64,000 nt of DNA from Kosakonia oryziphila (GCF_900094795.1 NZ_FMBC01000013.1:1-64000); one strand, 5' to 3'. Shown: positions 38,029-48,457, counted from the stretch's first letter. The notes: generated by a model from the sequence alone, not told the origin. Program-made: numbers and translations.

Positions 38029-39302
38029 AACCGATGCATTTTGCGATGGCGCTGCTTTCCGCCGCGATGTTCTTCGTGCTGGCTGGCGTCTTTATGGGTG
38101 TTCAGCTTGAGCTGGATGGTACCAAACTGGTGGTGAACACGGCGGCGAATATCCGCTGGCAGTGGATCATCATCGGTACTGCCGTGGTCTTTTTCTTCCA
38201 GTTGCTGCGTCCGCTGTTACAGAAAAGTCTGCGCGGTGTTTCCGGTCCGAAATTCGTTCTGCCAGCGATTGATGGCTCTACGGTAAAACAGAAACTGTTC
38301 CTGCTGGCGCTGCTGGTTATCGCTGTGGCATGGCCGTTTGTTGTGTCGCGCGGCACAGTGGACATCGCCACCATGACGATGATTTATATCATCCTCGGTC
38401 TTGGGCTGAACGTTGTGGTGGGGCTTTCAGGCTTGCTGGTGCTGGGCTATGGCGGTTTTTACGCCATCGGCGCCTATACCTTCGCGCTGTTGAACCACTA
38501 TTACGGGCTGGGTTTCTGGACTTGTCTGCCGCTGGCGGGGCTGGTTTCCGCTGCTGCCGGGTTCCTGCTGGGCTTTCCGGTGTTGCGTCTGCGCGGCGAT
38601 TATCTGGCGATTGTGACCCTCGGTTTCGGTGAAATCGTCCGTATCCTGCTGCTGAATAACACCGAAATTACCGGCGGCCCGAATGGCATCAGTCAGATCC
38701 CGAAACCGACGCTGTTCGGCCTGGAGTTCAGCCGTACTGCGCGTGAAGGCGGCTGGGACACCTTCAGCAACTTCTTCCATGTGGCCTATGATCCGAACGA
38801 TCGCGTGGTTTTCCTCTATCTGGTAGCGCTGTTACTGGTCGTGGCCACGCTGTTTGTCATTAACCGCCTGCTGCGTATGCCGCTTGGCCGCGCGTGGGAA
38901 GCGCTGCGTGAAGATGAAATTGCCTGCCGCTCGCTGGGCCTGAATCCGACGCGCATCAAGCTGACCGCCTTTACCATCAGCGCCGCGTTTGCCGGTTTTG
39001 CCGGGACGCTGTTCGCTGCGCGCCAGGGTTTTGTCAGCCCGGAATCCTTCACCTTTGCCGAATCTGCCTTTGTGCTGGCGATCGTGGTACTGGGCGGTAT
39101 GGGTTCGCAGTTTGCGGTTATTCTCGCGGCCATCCTGCTGGTGGTTTCCCGCGAGCTGATGCGTGATTTCAATGAATACAGCATGTTGATGCTGGGTGGT
39201 TTAATGGTACTGATGATGATTTGGCGTCCGCAAGGCTTGCTGCCGATGACCCGTCCGCAGTTGAAATTGAAAAACGGGCAAGTGAAAGGAGAGCAGGCAT
39301 GA
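38025..39302 (+). CDS. livM: Branched-chain amino-acid ABC transporter permease LivM
   Basis: A 425-residue permease, longer than LivH because of an N-terminal extension with two extra helices (residues about 1-90). The core has [45 protein letters not shown] and [13 protein letters not shown]. It overlaps livH and livG by 4 bases each. Confidence 0.96.
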   Translation: MKPMHFAMALLSAAMFFVLAGVFMGVQLELDGTKLVVNTAANIRWQWIIIGTAVVFFFQLLRPLLQKSLRGVSGPKFVLPAIDGSTVKQKLFLLALLVIAVAWPFVVSRGTVDIATMTMIYIILGLGLNVVVGLSGLLVLGYGGFYAIGAYTFALLNHYYGLGFWTCLPLAGLVSAAAGFLLGFPVLRLRGDYLAIVTLGFGEIVRILLLNNTEITGGPNGISQIPKPTLFGLEFSRTAREGGWDTFSNFFHVAYDPNDRVVFLYLVALLLVVATLFVINRLLRMPLGRAWEALREDEIACRSLGLNPTRIKLTAFTISAAFAGFAGTLFAARQGFVSPESFTFAESAFVLAIVVLGGMGSQFAVILAAILLVVSRELMRDFNEYSMLMLGGLMVLMMIWRPQGLLPMTRPQLKLKNGQVKGEQA

Positions 39303-40066
39303 GTCAGCCATTGTTATCCGTAAACGGCCTGATGATGCGCTTCGGCGGTCTGCTGGCGGTAAACAACGTCGCGCTGGATCTGCATCCACAAGAGATCGTT
39401 TCGCTGATTGGTCCGAACGGTGCGGGGAAAACCACCGTATTTAATTGCCTCACCGGTTTCTATAAGCCGACCGGCGGCACCATTATGTTGCGTGATAAGC
39501 ACCTCGAAGGGTTGCCGGGCCAGCAAATCGCGCGGATGGGTGTGGTACGTACTTTCCAGCATGTGCGACTGTTCCGTGAAATGACAGTGATTGAGAACCT
39601 GCTGGTCGGCCAGCATCAGCAACTGAAGACCGGCGTCTTCTCTGGCTTGCTGAAAACCCCTGCATTCCGCCGCGCGCAAAGTGAAGCACTGGATCGCGCC
39701 GCAGTGTGGCTGGAGCGTATCGGTTTGTTAGCCCACGCTAACCGTCAGGCCAGTAACCTGGCTTACGGTGATCAGCGTCGTCTGGAGATCGTCCGTTGCA
39801 TGGTGACGCAGCCGGAGATCCTGATGCTCGACGAACCGGCGGCTGGTCTGAACCCGAAAGAGACCAAAGAGCTGGACGAGCTGATCGTCGAGCTGCGCAA
39901 CAACCACAACACCACCATTCTGCTGATTGAGCACGATATGAAACTGGTGATGGGGATTTCCGACAGGATTTATGTGGTGAACCAGGGTACGCCGCTGGCG
40001 AACGGGACGCCGGAACAGATCCGTAACAACCCGGACGTGATCCGCGCATACCTGGGTGAGGCATAA
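39299..40066 (+). CDS. livG: Branched-chain amino-acid ABC transporter ATPase LivG
   Basis: A 255-residue ABC ATPase. Walker [10 protein letters not shown] is at 38-46, the signature-like segment is [10 protein letters not shown] (typical of LivG rather than LSGGQ), and Walker B is [10 protein letters not shown]. The start is ATG 39299 ([10 protein letters not shown]), overlapping livM by 4 bases; a longer frame into livM is not conserved. One base separates its stop from livF. Confidence 0.95.
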   Translation: MSQPLLSVNGLMMRFGGLLAVNNVALDLHPQEIVSLIGPNGAGKTTVFNCLTGFYKPTGGTIMLRDKHLEGLPGQQIARMGVVRTFQHVRLFREMTVIENLLVGQHQQLKTGVFSGLLKTPAFRRAQSEALDRAAVWLERIGLLAHANRQASNLAYGDQRRLEIVRCMVTQPEILMLDEPAAGLNPKETKELDELIVELRNNHNTTILLIEHDMKLVMGISDRIYVVNQGTPLANGTPEQIRNNPDVIRAYLGEA

Positions 40067-40067
40067 G

Positions 40068-40781
40068 ATGGAAAAAGTGATGTTATCTTTTGACAAAGTT
40101 AGCGCCCACTACGGCAAAATTCAGGCGCTGCACGATGTCAGTTTGCATATTAATCAGGGTGAAATCGTGACCTTGATTGGTGCTAACGGCGCGGGCAAAA
40201 CTACGCTGCTGGGCACGCTGTGCGGCGATCCGCGCGCGAGCAGCGGGCATATTGTGTTTGACGGCAAAGAGATCACCGACTGGCAGACCGCGAAAATCAT
40301 GCGTGAAGCGGTGGCGATTGTGCCGGAAGGGCGCCGCGTCTTTTCTCGAATGACCGTGGAAGAGAACCTGGCGATGGGCGGTTTCTTCGCCGATCGTGAA
40401 CAGTTCCAGAGCCGCATTGAGCGGGTCTATGCGCTGTTCCCGCGTCTGCATGAACGGCGTATTCAGCGAGCGGGCACCATGTCCGGCGGTGAACAGCAGA
40501 TGCTGGCGATTGGCCGCGCACTGATGAGCCAGCCGCGTTTGTTGCTGCTGGATGAACCGTCGCTGGGCCTGGCGCCCATCATCATTCAGCAAATCTTCGA
40601 CACCATCGAGCAACTACGCAAAGAAGGGATGACCATCTTCCTGGTGGAGCAGAACGCCAACCAGGCGTTGAGGCTCGCCGATCGCGGTTACGTGCTGGAG
40701 AACGGCCACGTGGTACTGGAAGATACCGGCGACGCGCTGCTGGCGAACGAAGCGGTGCGCAGCGCTTATTTGGGTGGGTAA
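40068..40781 (+). CDS. livF: Branched-chain amino-acid ABC transporter ATPase LivF
   Basis: A 237-residue ABC ATPase, partner of LivG. Walker A GANGAGKTT is at 38-46, the signature is MSGGEQQM and Walker B is LLLLDEPSLGLAP. The start is ATG 40068 (MEKVMLSF), one base after the livG stop and identical to the E. coli start. It is the last liv gene. Confidence 0.95.
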   Translation: MEKVMLSFDKVSAHYGKIQALHDVSLHINQGEIVTLIGANGAGKTTLLGTLCGDPRASSGHIVFDGKEITDWQTAKIMREAVAIVPEGRRVFSRMTVEENLAMGGFFADREQFQSRIERVYALFPRLHERRIQRAGTMSGGEQQMLAIGRALMSQPRLLLLDEPSLGLAPIIIQQIFDTIEQLRKEGMTIFLVEQNANQALRLADRGYVLENGHVVLEDTGDALLANEAVRSAYLGG

Positions 40782-40800
40782 TTCTTTGAGGTAACAGTAT

Positions 40801-40867
40801 CTATACCCGTCATACTTCAAATTGCATGTGTGTTAGCCTTCCTGCAACTCGAATTATTTAGGCTATA
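40801..40867. repeat. Internally deleted ERIC element downstream of livF
   Basis: The left part CTATACCCGTCATACTTCAA plus TTGCATGTG and the right part CCTTCCTGCAACTC plus GAATTATTTAGGCTATA match the two ends of a full ERIC. The central hairpin present in the copy at 35010-35073 is missing, leaving about 66 bases instead of about 126. Confidence 0.75.
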
Positions 40868-40894
40868 ACCCGGCTTTGTAAGAGCCGGTTTTTT
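40868..40894 (+). terminator. Terminator of the liv operon
   Basis: CCGGCT (40870-40875) and AGCCGG (40883-40888) pair around TTGTAAG, followed by six T. It directly follows the ERIC remnant. Confidence 0.9.
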
Positions 40895-40935
40895 AGCAAA
40901 TTTTATGCGGGCAGTACCTCAGGCGGTTGATTGAT

Positions 40936-40989
40936 ATGGCTGACATGTTGAGCCGCCAGGCGATGCAGATTGTACTGTTATTGATGTAA
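40936..40989 (+). CDS. Possible 17-residue small protein or leader peptide
   Basis: ATG 40936 opens MADMLSRQAMQIVLLLM and stops at TAA 40987-40989. AGGCGG (40921-40926) stands 9 bases before the ATG, and an intrinsic terminator starts 2 bases after the stop, so the layout is that of a tiny free-standing gene. GGCGG (40922-40926) can pair with CCGCC (40953-40957) inside the frame, which would hide the ribosome site. The C-terminal half is hydrophobic with Ile-Val-Leu-Leu-Leu. I recognise no family; a non-coding RNA is an equal alternative, and no clear promoter is seen. Confidence 0.35.
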   Translation: MADMLSRQAMQIVLLLM

Positions 40990-40990
40990 C

Positions 40991-41023
40991 AAAAAGGCCT
41001 CTCCGCTACGGGGAAGCCTTTTT
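40991..41023 (+). terminator. Strong terminator between the liv operon and ugpB
   Basis: AAAAAGGC (40991-40998) pairs with GCCTTTTT (41016-41023), with a further inner TCTCC/GGGGA pairing. It is a second terminator about 100 bases after the liv one, so something other than livF should be transcribed into it. It is symmetric and can also work on the minus strand. Confidence 0.85.
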
Positions 41024-41113
41024 ACCTTTACGGACGGCGTCATCAACCCGCCGATTAGCCGCCATTTTTTCGTCACCGTACCATCATCTCTGCGACATTT
41101 CCCTGACGCCTGG

Positions 41114-41153
41114 CTGTCATTTTATTGTAATTAAAAGGTTATTTTTCTGTAAT
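41114..41153 (+). promoter_or_regulatory. Tandem Pho boxes upstream of ugpB
   Basis: Four PhoB half-sites repeat every 11 bases: CTGTCAT (41114), TTGTAAT (41125), AGGTTAT (41136) and CTGTAAT (41147). The first pair fits the consensus CTGTCAT-N4-CTGTCAT well. They lie about 75 bases before ugpB, where PhoB would replace the -35; CATGTT (41164-41169) may be the -10. Confidence 0.8.
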
Positions 41154-41227
41154 TCGAGCATGTCATGTTACCTCGCGAGCATAAAAACGCGTGATATCGC
41201 GCATCCCGTATAACAAGAGAGATCACA

Positions 41228-42544
41228 ATGACAACGTTACGGCATACAGCTTTGGGTCTGGCTATGGGGTTAGTTTTTGCAGGCAACGCTATGGCTGCAA
41301 CCACCATTCCGTTCTGGCATTCGATGGAAGGGGAGTTAGGTAAAGAAGTTGACTCCCTGGCGCAACGTTTCAATGACACACACCCGGATTACAAAATTGT
41401 TCCGGTCTACAAAGGCAACTATGAGCAGAGCCTGAGCGCAGGTATCGCTGCGTTCCGTACCGGTAACGCGCCTGCCATTTTGCAGGTGTATGAAGTAGGC
41501 ACCGCCACCATGATGGCGTCCAAAGCGATCAAGCCGGTGTATCAGGTATTTAAAGACGCTGGTATTAACTTTGATGAAAGCCAGTTCGTACCGACCGTTT
41601 CCGGTTATTACACCGATTCTAAATCCGGCCATCTGCTTTCTCAGCCGTTTAACAGCTCCACGCCGGTACTGTACTACAACAAAGATGCCTTCAAAAAAGC
41701 CGGTTTAGATCCGGAGCAGCCGCCGAAAACCTGGCAGGATCTGGCTGCTGATACCGCGAAGCTGAAAGCGGCCGGAATGAAATGCGGTTACGCCAGCGGC
41801 TGGCAGGGCTGGATCCAGATTGAAAACTTCAGTGCCTGGCACGGCCTGCCGGTAGCGACCAAAAATAACGGCTTCGACGGTACTGACGCAGTGCTCGAGT
41901 TCAACAAGCCGGAGCAGGTGAAACATATCGCCATGCTGGAAGATCTGAACAAGAAAGGCGATTTCAGCTACTTTGGGCGTAAAGACGAATCCACCGAGAA
42001 GTTCTACAACGGTGACTGTGCCATCACTACGGCTTCTTCCGGTTCGCTGGCGGATATTCGTCACTACGCCAAATTCAACTACGGCGTGGGCATGATGCCT
42101 TACGACGCTGACGTAAAAGGCGCACCGCAGAACGCCATCATCGGCGGGGCAAGCCTGTGGGTGATGCAGGGCAAAGATAAGGCGACCTACAAAGGCGTGG
42201 CGCAGTTCCTCGACTTCCTGGCGAAACCGGAAATTGCCGCCGAATGGCACCAGAAAACCGGTTACCTGCCGATCACCACTGCCGCTTACGATTTGACCCG
42301 CAAACAGGGCTTCTATGACAAAAACCCGGGTGCTGATATCGCTACGCGTCAGATGCTGAACAAGCCGCCGTTGGCGTTCACCAAAGGTCTGCGTCTGGGC
42401 AACATGCCGCAGATTCGCACCATTGTCGATGAAGAGCTGGAAAGCGTGTGGACCGGTAAGAAAACCCCGCAACAGGCACTGGATTCCGCCGTTGAGCGTG
42501 GTAACCAACTGCTGCGCCGTTTCGAGCAGTCAACGAAGTCCTAA
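41228..42544 (+). CDS. ugpB: Periplasmic sn-glycerol-3-phosphate-binding protein UgpB
   Basis: A 438-residue solute-binding protein for glycerol-3-phosphate and glycerophosphodiesters. The signal peptide (1-23) ends NAMA before [10 protein letters not shown]. The binding residues around [20 protein letters not shown] and [10 protein letters not shown] follow the E. coli protein. It is first of ugpBAECQ and lies behind Pho boxes, so it should be induced by phosphate starvation. A REP-like hairpin separates it from ugpA. Confidence 0.97.
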   Translation: MTTLRHTALGLAMGLVFAGNAMAATTIPFWHSMEGELGKEVDSLAQRFNDTHPDYKIVPVYKGNYEQSLSAGIAAFRTGNAPAILQVYEVGTATMMASKAIKPVYQVFKDAGINFDESQFVPTVSGYYTDSKSGHLLSQPFNSSTPVLYYNKDAFKKAGLDPEQPPKTWQDLAADTAKLKAAGMKCGYASGWQGWIQIENFSAWHGLPVATKNNGFDGTDAVLEFNKPEQVKHIAMLEDLNKKGDFSYFGRKDESTEKFYNGDCAITTASSGSLADIRHYAKFNYGVGMMPYDADVKGAPQNAIIGGASLWVMQGKDKATYKGVAQFLDFLAKPEIAAEWHQKTGYLPITTAAYDLTRKQGFYDKNPGADIATRQMLNKPPLAFTKGLRLGNMPQIRTIVDEELESVWTGKKTPQQALDSAVERGNQLLRRFEQSTKS

Positions 42545-42552
42545 TGTAGAAA

Positions 42553-42627
42553 TGCCGGGTAGCGACTTTGCCTTATTCGGCCTGCAGATGCTTGTAGGCC
42601 GGATAAGCAGAGCGCCACCTGGCGCGG
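42553..42627. repeat. REP-type palindrome between ugpB and ugpA
   Basis: GCCTTATTCGGCCT (42570-42583) pairs imperfectly with AGGCCGGATAAGC (42596-42608), with ATGCCGGGTAGCG before it and GCGCCA-CC-TGGCGC after it. These are typical enterobacterial REP (PU) features. It would protect the ugpB mRNA 3' end and keep UgpB in excess over the permease. Confidence 0.8.
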
Positions 42628-42645
42628 TTCAGGAAGCAAATCGCA

Positions 42646-43533
42646 ATGTCATCATCCCGTCCGGTGTTCCGTTCTCGCTGGCTACCCTGGCTGCTGGTTG
42701 CCCCGCAACTGGTCATCACCATTATTTTCTTTATCTGGCCTGCGGGCGAAGCGTTGTGGTACTCGGTACAAAGCGTGGATCCGTTCGGGCTTTCCAGCCA
42801 GTTTGTCGGGCTGGACAACTTTATCGCGCTGTTTCATGACAGCTACTATCTGGATTCTTTCTGGACCACGATGCGCTTTAGCGCGCTGGTTACCTTTAGC
42901 GGCCTGTTTGTCTCGCTGTTTTTTGCTGCGCTGGTGGACAACGTAGTGCGCGGCAGCCGTATCTACCAGACGTTGATGCTGCTGCCTTATGCGGTTGCGC
43001 CGGCCGTTGCCGCTGTACTGTGGATCTTCCTGTTTAACCCCGGCCGTGGGTTGATTACCCATTTTCTGGAACAGTTTGGCTACAGTTGGAACCATGCACA
43101 AAACAGCGGTCAGGCGATGTTTCTGGTGGTTTTCGCCTCGGTGTGGAAACAGATCAGCTACAATTTCCTGTTCTTTTTCGCTGCGCTGCAATCGATCCCC
43201 CGTTCGCTGGTCGAGGCTGCCGCTATTGACGGTGCCGGGCCGATTCGCCGCTTCTTCAAACTGTCGCTGCCGCTTATCGCGCCGGTCAGTTTCTTCCTGC
43301 TGGTGGTGAACCTTGTTTACGCCTTCTTCGATACCTTCCCGGTGATTGATGCTGCGACTGCTGGTGGCCCGGTACAGGCGACGACCACGCTGATTTACAA
43401 AATCTACCGCGAAGGGTTTGCCGGACTGGATCTTTCTGCGTCGGCGGCGCAGTCGGTGGTACTGATGGTGCTGGTGATTGTGCTGACGGTTATCCAGTTT
43501 CGCTATGTTGAAAGTAAGGTGCGCTACCAATGA
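42646..43533 (+). CDS. ugpA: Glycerol-3-phosphate ABC transporter permease UgpA
   Basis: A 295-residue inner-membrane permease, the same length as E. coli UgpA. Six helices are visible, and the ATPase-docking EAA motif [15 protein letters not shown] is near residue 195. The start follows the REP region, with GGTTCAGGAAG before the ATG. It overlaps ugpE by 4 bases. Confidence 0.96.
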   Translation: MSSSRPVFRSRWLPWLLVAPQLVITIIFFIWPAGEALWYSVQSVDPFGLSSQFVGLDNFIALFHDSYYLDSFWTTMRFSALVTFSGLFVSLFFAALVDNVVRGSRIYQTLMLLPYAVAPAVAAVLWIFLFNPGRGLITHFLEQFGYSWNHAQNSGQAMFLVVFASVWKQISYNFLFFFAALQSIPRSLVEAAAIDGAGPIRRFFKLSLPLIAPVSFFLLVVNLVYAFFDTFPVIDAATAGGPVQATTTLIYKIYREGFAGLDLSASAAQSVVLMVLVIVLTVIQFRYVESKVRYQ

Positions 43534-44375
43534 TTGAGAATCGCCCCGGACTGACACTGTTCAGCCATATCATGCTTATTCTCGGTATCGTCGTGGTGCT
43601 GTTTCCGCTGTATGTCGCCTTCGTGACTGCGACGCTGGATATCAACGCCGTCTATGACACGCCGATGACCTTAATTCCCGGTTCGCACCTGTGGGAAAAC
43701 CTGCGCAACATCTGGGTGAACGGCGTCGGCGTAAATAGCGCGCCGTTCTGGCTGATGCTGACCAACAGCTTCATCATGGCGCTGGCGATTACGGTGGGCA
43801 AAATCACGGTGTCGATGCTGTCGGCTTTCGCTATCGTCTGGTTTCGCTTCCCGCTGCGGAACCTCTTCTTCTGGATGATTTTCATCACTTTAATGCTGCC
43901 GGTCGAGGTACGTATTTTCCCGACGGTGGAAGTGATCGCCAACCTGAAGATGCTCGATAGTTACACTGGTCTGACGTTGCCGCTGATGGCCTCGGCCACC
44001 GCGACATTTCTGTTCCGCCAGTTCTTTATGACTCTGCCCGATGAGCTGATGGAAGCCGCACGCATTGATGGCGCCTCGCCAATGCGCTTTTTCCGCGACA
44101 TTGTGCTACCGCTTTCCAAAATCAACCTGGCAGCGCTGTTCGTGATCACCTTTATTTACGGCTGGAACCAGTATTTATGGCCGCTGCTGATTATCAACGA
44201 CGTTAACCTCGGCACTGCTGTGGCGGGCGTGAAAGGCATGATTGCCAGCGGTGAAGGCACTACGCAATGGAATCAGGTGATGGCGGCGATGCTGCTGACG
44301 TTGATCCCCCCGGTCGTTATCGTTTTAGCCATGCAACGCGCGTTTGTGCGTGGTTTAGTGGACAGTGAGAAATAA
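43530..44375 (+). CDS. ugpE: Glycerol-3-phosphate ABC transporter permease UgpE
   Basis: A 281-residue permease, the same length as E. coli UgpE, with six helices and the EAA motif [16 protein letters not shown]. It forms the membrane channel with UgpA and ends VRGLVDSEK. It overlaps ugpA by 4 bases, and ugpC begins one base after its stop. Confidence 0.96.
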   Translation: MIENRPGLTLFSHIMLILGIVVVLFPLYVAFVTATLDINAVYDTPMTLIPGSHLWENLRNIWVNGVGVNSAPFWLMLTNSFIMALAITVGKITVSMLSAFAIVWFRFPLRNLFFWMIFITLMLPVEVRIFPTVEVIANLKMLDSYTGLTLPLMASATATFLFRQFFMTLPDELMEAARIDGASPMRFFRDIVLPLSKINLAALFVITFIYGWNQYLWPLLIINDVNLGTAVAGVKGMIASGEGTTQWNQVMAAMLLTLIPPVVIVLAMQRAFVRGLVDSEK

Positions 44376-44376
44376 G

Positions 44377-45450
44377 ATGGCAGGTTTAAAATTACAGGCT
44401 GTAACCAAAAGCTGGGACAGCGGCAAAACGCAGGTTATCCAGCCGCTGACGCTGGACGTGGCGGATGGTGAATTTATCGTGATGGTTGGCCCCTCGGGCT
44501 GCGGGAAATCAACGTTATTGCGTATGGTTGCCGGGCTGGAGCGCGTCTCCAGCGGCGATATCTGGATCGATACCCAGCGCGTGACCGAAAGGGAGCCGAA
44601 AGATCGTGGTATTGCAATGGTGTTCCAGAACTATGCGCTCTACCCGCATATGAGCGTGGAAGAGAACATGGCGTGGGGACTGAAAATCCGCGGCATGGGC
44701 AAAACGCATATTGCCAGTCGGGTAGCGGAAGCGGCGCGCATTCTTGAACTGGATGGTTTACTAAAGCGACGCCCGCGCGAATTGTCCGGCGGCCAGCGTC
44801 AGCGTGTAGCGATGGGCCGCGCCATTGTGCGCGATCCGGCGGTGTTTCTCTTTGATGAACCGCTGTCGAACCTCGATGCTAAATTGCGTGTGCAGATGCG
44901 TCTGGAATTACAACAACTGCATCGCCGCCTGAATACCACTTCGCTGTATGTCACGCACGATCAGGTTGAAGCGATGACGCTGGCGCAACGTGTACTGGTG
45001 ATGAATAAAGGCGTCGCTGAACAAATCGGTACGCCAGTAGAGGTGTATGAAAAACCCGCCAGCCGCTTTGTGGCGAGCTTTATCGGCAGCCCGGCGATGA
45101 ATCTGCTGGAGGGTCGCATCAATAGCGAGGGCACCCATTTTGAACTGGGTAGCGGTATGGCGTTGCCGATCAGCTGGTACTACCGCGGCTACGCCGGGCG
45201 CAAAATGACGCTGGGTATCCGCCCGGAACATATTGCGTTAAGCTCACAGGCCGAAGGTGGTGTTCCGCTGGTGATGGAGACGCTGGAGATGCTCGGCGCA
45301 GACAACCTGGCGCACGGTCGCTGGGGCGAGCAGAAGCTGGTGGTTCGCTTATCGCATCAGGAACGCCCGGCGGCGGGCAGCACGTTATGGCTGCATCTGC
45401 CGGAAAATAACCTGCACTTATTTGATGGTGAAACAGGACAACGCGTATGA
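44377..45450 (+). CDS. ugpC: Glycerol-3-phosphate ABC transporter ATPase UgpC
   Basis: A 357-residue MalK-type ATPase. Walker A GPSGCGKS is at 38-45, the signature LSGGQRQR at 136-143 and Walker B VFLFDEP at 156-162. The C-terminal regulatory TOBE domain (about 240-357) has [12 protein letters not shown]. The start is ATG 44377 (MAGLKLQAV), one base after the ugpE stop; a start 12 bases earlier overlaps ugpE and is not conserved. It overlaps ugpQ by 4 bases. Confidence 0.96.
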   Translation: MAGLKLQAVTKSWDSGKTQVIQPLTLDVADGEFIVMVGPSGCGKSTLLRMVAGLERVSSGDIWIDTQRVTEREPKDRGIAMVFQNYALYPHMSVEENMAWGLKIRGMGKTHIASRVAEAARILELDGLLKRRPRELSGGQRQRVAMGRAIVRDPAVFLFDEPLSNLDAKLRVQMRLELQQLHRRLNTTSLYVTHDQVEAMTLAQRVLVMNKGVAEQIGTPVEVYEKPASRFVASFIGSPAMNLLEGRINSEGTHFELGSGMALPISWYYRGYAGRKMTLGIRPEHIALSSQAEGGVPLVMETLEMLGADNLAHGRWGEQKLVVRLSHQERPAAGSTLWLHLPENNLHLFDGETGQRV

Positions 45451-46187
45451 GTAACTGGCCTTATCCCCACATCGTCGCCCATCGCGGCGGCGGGAAACTG
45501 GCACCGGAAAACACGCTGGCGGCAATCGACGTCGGCGCGCGTTACGGGCATACCATGATTGAGTTTGACGCCAAGTTGTCGAAAGACGGCGAGATTTTCC
45601 TGCTGCATGACGACAACCTTGAGCGTACCAGTAATGGCTGGGGAGTGGCGGGAGAGCTGCCGTGGCATGATTTGCTGAAAGTGGATGCTGGTGGTTGGTT
45701 TAGCGGCGAATTCAAAGGCGAGCCGCTGCCGTTGCTTTCGCAGGTGGCGGAACGTTGCCGCCAGCACAGCTTGATGGCGAATATCGAAATCAAACCCACC
45801 ACTGGCACCGGTCCGCTGACCGGCAAAGTGGTGGCGCTGGCCGCCCGTGAACTGTGGGCAGGCATGATTGCACCGTTGCTCTCTTCGTTTGAAATCGACG
45901 CATTGGAAGCAGCCCAACAAGCCACGCCGGAACTGCCGCGCGGCCTGTTACTTGATGAGTGGCGCGATGACTGGCAGGTGCTGACCACGCGCCTGGGATG
46001 CGTCTCCATCCATCTAAATCATAAACTGCTGGATGAAGCACGGGTGCGTATGCTGCGCGACGCGGGCTTACGCATTCTGGTTTACACCGTAAACCAGCCC
46101 GCGCGCGCTGCCGAACTGTTGCGCTGGGGCGTGGACAGCATCTGCACCGATAAAATCGACGATATCGGGCCGCACTTCCGTTATTGA
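45447..46187 (+). CDS. ugpQ: Glycerophosphodiester phosphodiesterase UgpQ
   Basis: A 246-residue cytoplasmic GDPD-family TIM barrel that hydrolyses glycerophosphodiesters to glycerol-3-phosphate and alcohols, supplied by the Ugp importer. The family signature is clear: [14 protein letters not shown] with catalytic His12 and Glu21 region, [18 protein letters not shown], and NIEIKP. There is no signal peptide. It is the last gene of the operon, with a 4-base overlap to ugpC. Confidence 0.96.
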   Translation: MSNWPYPHIVAHRGGGKLAPENTLAAIDVGARYGHTMIEFDAKLSKDGEIFLLHDDNLERTSNGWGVAGELPWHDLLKVDAGGWFSGEFKGEPLPLLSQVAERCRQHSLMANIEIKPTTGTGPLTGKVVALAARELWAGMIAPLLSSFEIDALEAAQQATPELPRGLLLDEWRDDWQVLTTRLGCVSIHLNHKLLDEARVRMLRDAGLRILVYTVNQPARAAELLRWGVDSICTDKIDDIGPHFRY

Positions 46188-46228
46188 GATGTGGTCGACG
46201 ACGACGTGCTTTGCTGCAAGTTGCCGTT

Positions 46229-46597
46229 TTAATTTTGCGGCAGCATATGCTGCTGCGTCGTCGTCCCGCCAGAATTCGCCCCGCCGCTTAACATTCCGCT
46301 ACCGCTATTCGGCAGTACCTGCTGGCCCTGGTTAAGCGCGCCAGGCTGTGCCTGTTTAATCCGCTGCGAGTTGTTATCCATTTGCATTTGCAGATTTTGC
46401 TGTTGCATTCGGCTTTGCGTCTGCTGCTGTTGCTTCAGCATGCTTTGCTGCTGTTGTTGCTGGTTGAGCATCTGAGTTTGCATCCGCTGCTGGCTTGGGA
46501 TCACATACCCCGGCTGGTTTGGGTTATTCGTCGTGTTTAGCGGCTGTGCAAAGGTGCTAAAAGGCAGCAGAGCCGCCAGAATCAGTAAATGTTTCAT
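46229..46597 (-). CDS. yhhA: DUF2756 secreted Gln-rich protein YhhA
   Basis: A 122-residue protein with a signal peptide ([17 protein letters not shown], cut after residue 17) and a low-complexity middle made mostly of Gln, Met and Asn, with QQQQQQ runs. A Gly/Ser-rich tail follows. The function is unknown. It is shorter than the E. coli protein (146), presumably through repeat contraction. It is divergent from ggt, as in E. coli. Confidence 0.88.
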   Translation of the reverse strand: MKHLLILAALLPFSTFAQPLNTTNNPNQPGYVIPSQQRMQTQMLNQQQQQQSMLKQQQQTQSRMQQQNLQMQMDNNSQRIKQAQPGALNQGQQVLPNSGSGMLSGGANSGGTTTQQHMLPQN

Positions 46598-46720
46598 TGT
46601 TATTCCCTCCTGTTGATGCTTCCTTTCAGTTTACTTGCTTTCATTGATGAAAATGATTTTTTAAGAGTTGTGAACCAGGCTTAAGCGGGAACGGTAGCCT
46701 CTTACTCGGGAGTAACGACG

Positions 46721-48457
46721 ATGATGAAACAGAAGTTTGCGCGTTGGGTGGCAATTGCTGCGCTGACAGCGGGAGGATGTTTTTGCGTTTCGGCTGCGCC
46801 GCCGCCGGTCTCATACGGTGTTGAAGCCGATGTCTTCCACCCGGTTGTTGCGAAGCAAGGCATGGTAGCGTCGGTGGATGAAGCCGCAACGCGCGTCGGC
46901 GTCGATATCCTGAAGCAGGGAGGGAATGCCGTTGATGCGGCCGTCGCGGTGGGTTATGCGCTGGCGGTCACGCACCCGCAGGCCGGTAACCTCGGCGGTG
47001 GCGGTTTTATGTTGATTCGTACCAAAGAGGGGAACGTCACGGCGATCGATTTCCGGGAAATGGCGCCTGCCGCCGCCACGCGCGATATGTTCCTTGACGA
47101 TCAAGGTAATCCGGACAGCAAGAAATCCCTGACTTCGCATCTGGCATCCGGTACGCCCGGCACGGTGGCGGGTTTCTCAATGGCGCTGGAAAAGTACGGT
47201 ACGCTGCCGCTGAAAAAAGTGGTGCAGCCTGCGATTAAACTGGCGAAGCAGGGCTTTGTGGTCAACGATGCGCTGGCTAACGATCTGAAAATCTACGGCA
47301 GCGAAGTGCTGCCAAATAATGAAAACAGTAAAGCAATTTTCTGGAAGGATGGTGAGCCGCTGAAAAAGGGTGACAAACTGGTGCAGAGCAATCTGGCCAG
47401 AAGCCTGGAGATGATTGCGGAAAAAGGGCCGGACGCCTTCTACAAAGGCGCTATCGCTGAGCAAATCGCCCAGCAGATGAGCAAAAATGGCGGGCTTATC
47501 ACGCAAGAGGATTTAGCCAATTACAAAGCCGTGGAGCGCACGCCGATCAGCGGCGACTACCGCGGCTACCAGGTCTACTCCATGCCGCCGCCCTCTTCCG
47601 GTGGGATCCATATCGTCGAGATCCTCAATATTCTGGAGAACTTCGATCTGGCGAAATATGGCTTTGGCAGCGCCGATGCTATGCAGGTGATGACTGAAGC
47701 GGAGAAATACGCCTATGCTGACCGCTCCGAATATCTCGGCGATCCGGACTTCGTCAAAGTGCCGTGGCAGGCGCTGACCAATAAAGCGTATGCCAAATCG
47801 ATTGCCGCGCAGATTGATCTCAATAAAGCCCGCCCTTCCAGCCAGATCCGCCCCGGCAAGCTTGAACCCTACGAGAGCAACCAAACCACGCACTATTCGG
47901 TGGTGGATAAAGAGGGCACGGCGGTGGCCGTCACCTATACCCTAAATACGGTCTTCGGCACCGGTATCGTAGCTGGCAATACCGGCATCCTGATGAACAA
48001 CGAAATGGATGACTTCTCTGCCAAACCCGGTGTGCCAAACGTATATGGTCTGGTAGGCGGCGATGCGAACGCGGTTGAGCCTGGCAAACGGCCGCTGTCA
48101 TCAATGTCGCCGACCATTGTGCTGAAAGACGGTAAAACGTGGCTGGTGACCGGCAGCCCAGGCGGCAGCCGGATTATTACCACGGTGCTGCAAATGGTGG
48201 TGAATTCTATCGATTTCGGAATGAACGTCGCGGAAGCCAGCAATGCACCACGTTTCCATCATCAGTGGTTGCCGGATGAATTGCGCGTTGAAAAAGGCTT
48301 TAGTCCGGATACGCTGAAACTGCTGGAACAGAAAGGGCAAAAAGTGGTGGTGAAAGAGGCGATGGGCAGCACGCAGAGCATTATGGTGGCGCCAGATGGT
48401 ACGCTGTATGGCGCGTCGGACCCGCGTTCGGTGGATGATCTAACGGCCGGATATTGA
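46721..48457 (+). CDS. ggt: Gamma-glutamyltranspeptidase Ggt
   Basis: A 578-residue periplasmic enzyme that hydrolyses or transfers the gamma-glutamyl group of glutathione. The signal peptide (1-26) ends SAA. The precursor self-cleaves before the nucleophile Thr389 in SNQ-TTHYS (E. coli Thr391), giving large and small subunits. Substrate-binding Arg in DFREMAP, PLSSMSPTI and GSPGGSRI are conserved. GGGAGT lies before the double ATG. It is divergent from yhhA. Confidence 0.96.
   Translation: MMKQKFARWVAIAALTAGGCFCVSAAPPPVSYGVEADVFHPVVAKQGMVASVDEAATRVGVDILKQGGNAVDAAVAVGYALAVTHPQAGNLGGGGFMLIRTKEGNVTAIDFREMAPAAATRDMFLDDQGNPDSKKSLTSHLASGTPGTVAGFSMALEKYGTLPLKKVVQPAIKLAKQGFVVNDALANDLKIYGSEVLPNNENSKAIFWKDGEPLKKGDKLVQSNLARSLEMIAEKGPDAFYKGAIAEQIAQQMSKNGGLITQEDLANYKAVERTPISGDYRGYQVYSMPPPSSGGIHIVEILNILENFDLAKYGFGSADAMQVMTEAEKYAYADRSEYLGDPDFVKVPWQALTNKAYAKSIAAQIDLNKARPSSQIRPGKLEPYESNQTTHYSVVDKEGTAVAVTYTLNTVFGTGIVAGNTGILMNNEMDDFSAKPGVPNVYGLVGGDANAVEPGKRPLSSMSPTIVLKDGKTWLVTGSPGGSRIITTVLQMVVNSIDFGMNVAEASNAPRFHHQWLPDELRVEKGFSPDTLKLLEQKGQKVVVKEAMGSTQSIMVAPDGTLYGASDPRSVDDLTAGY

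Larger units (their letters stand above)
40782..41227. other. Intergenic region between livF and ugpB
   Basis: 446 bases that hold, in order, an internally deleted ERIC element, the liv terminator, a possible 17-codon gene in a hairpin, a second strong terminator, and the ugpB promoter with Pho boxes. Each is listed separately. Confidence 0.8.
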
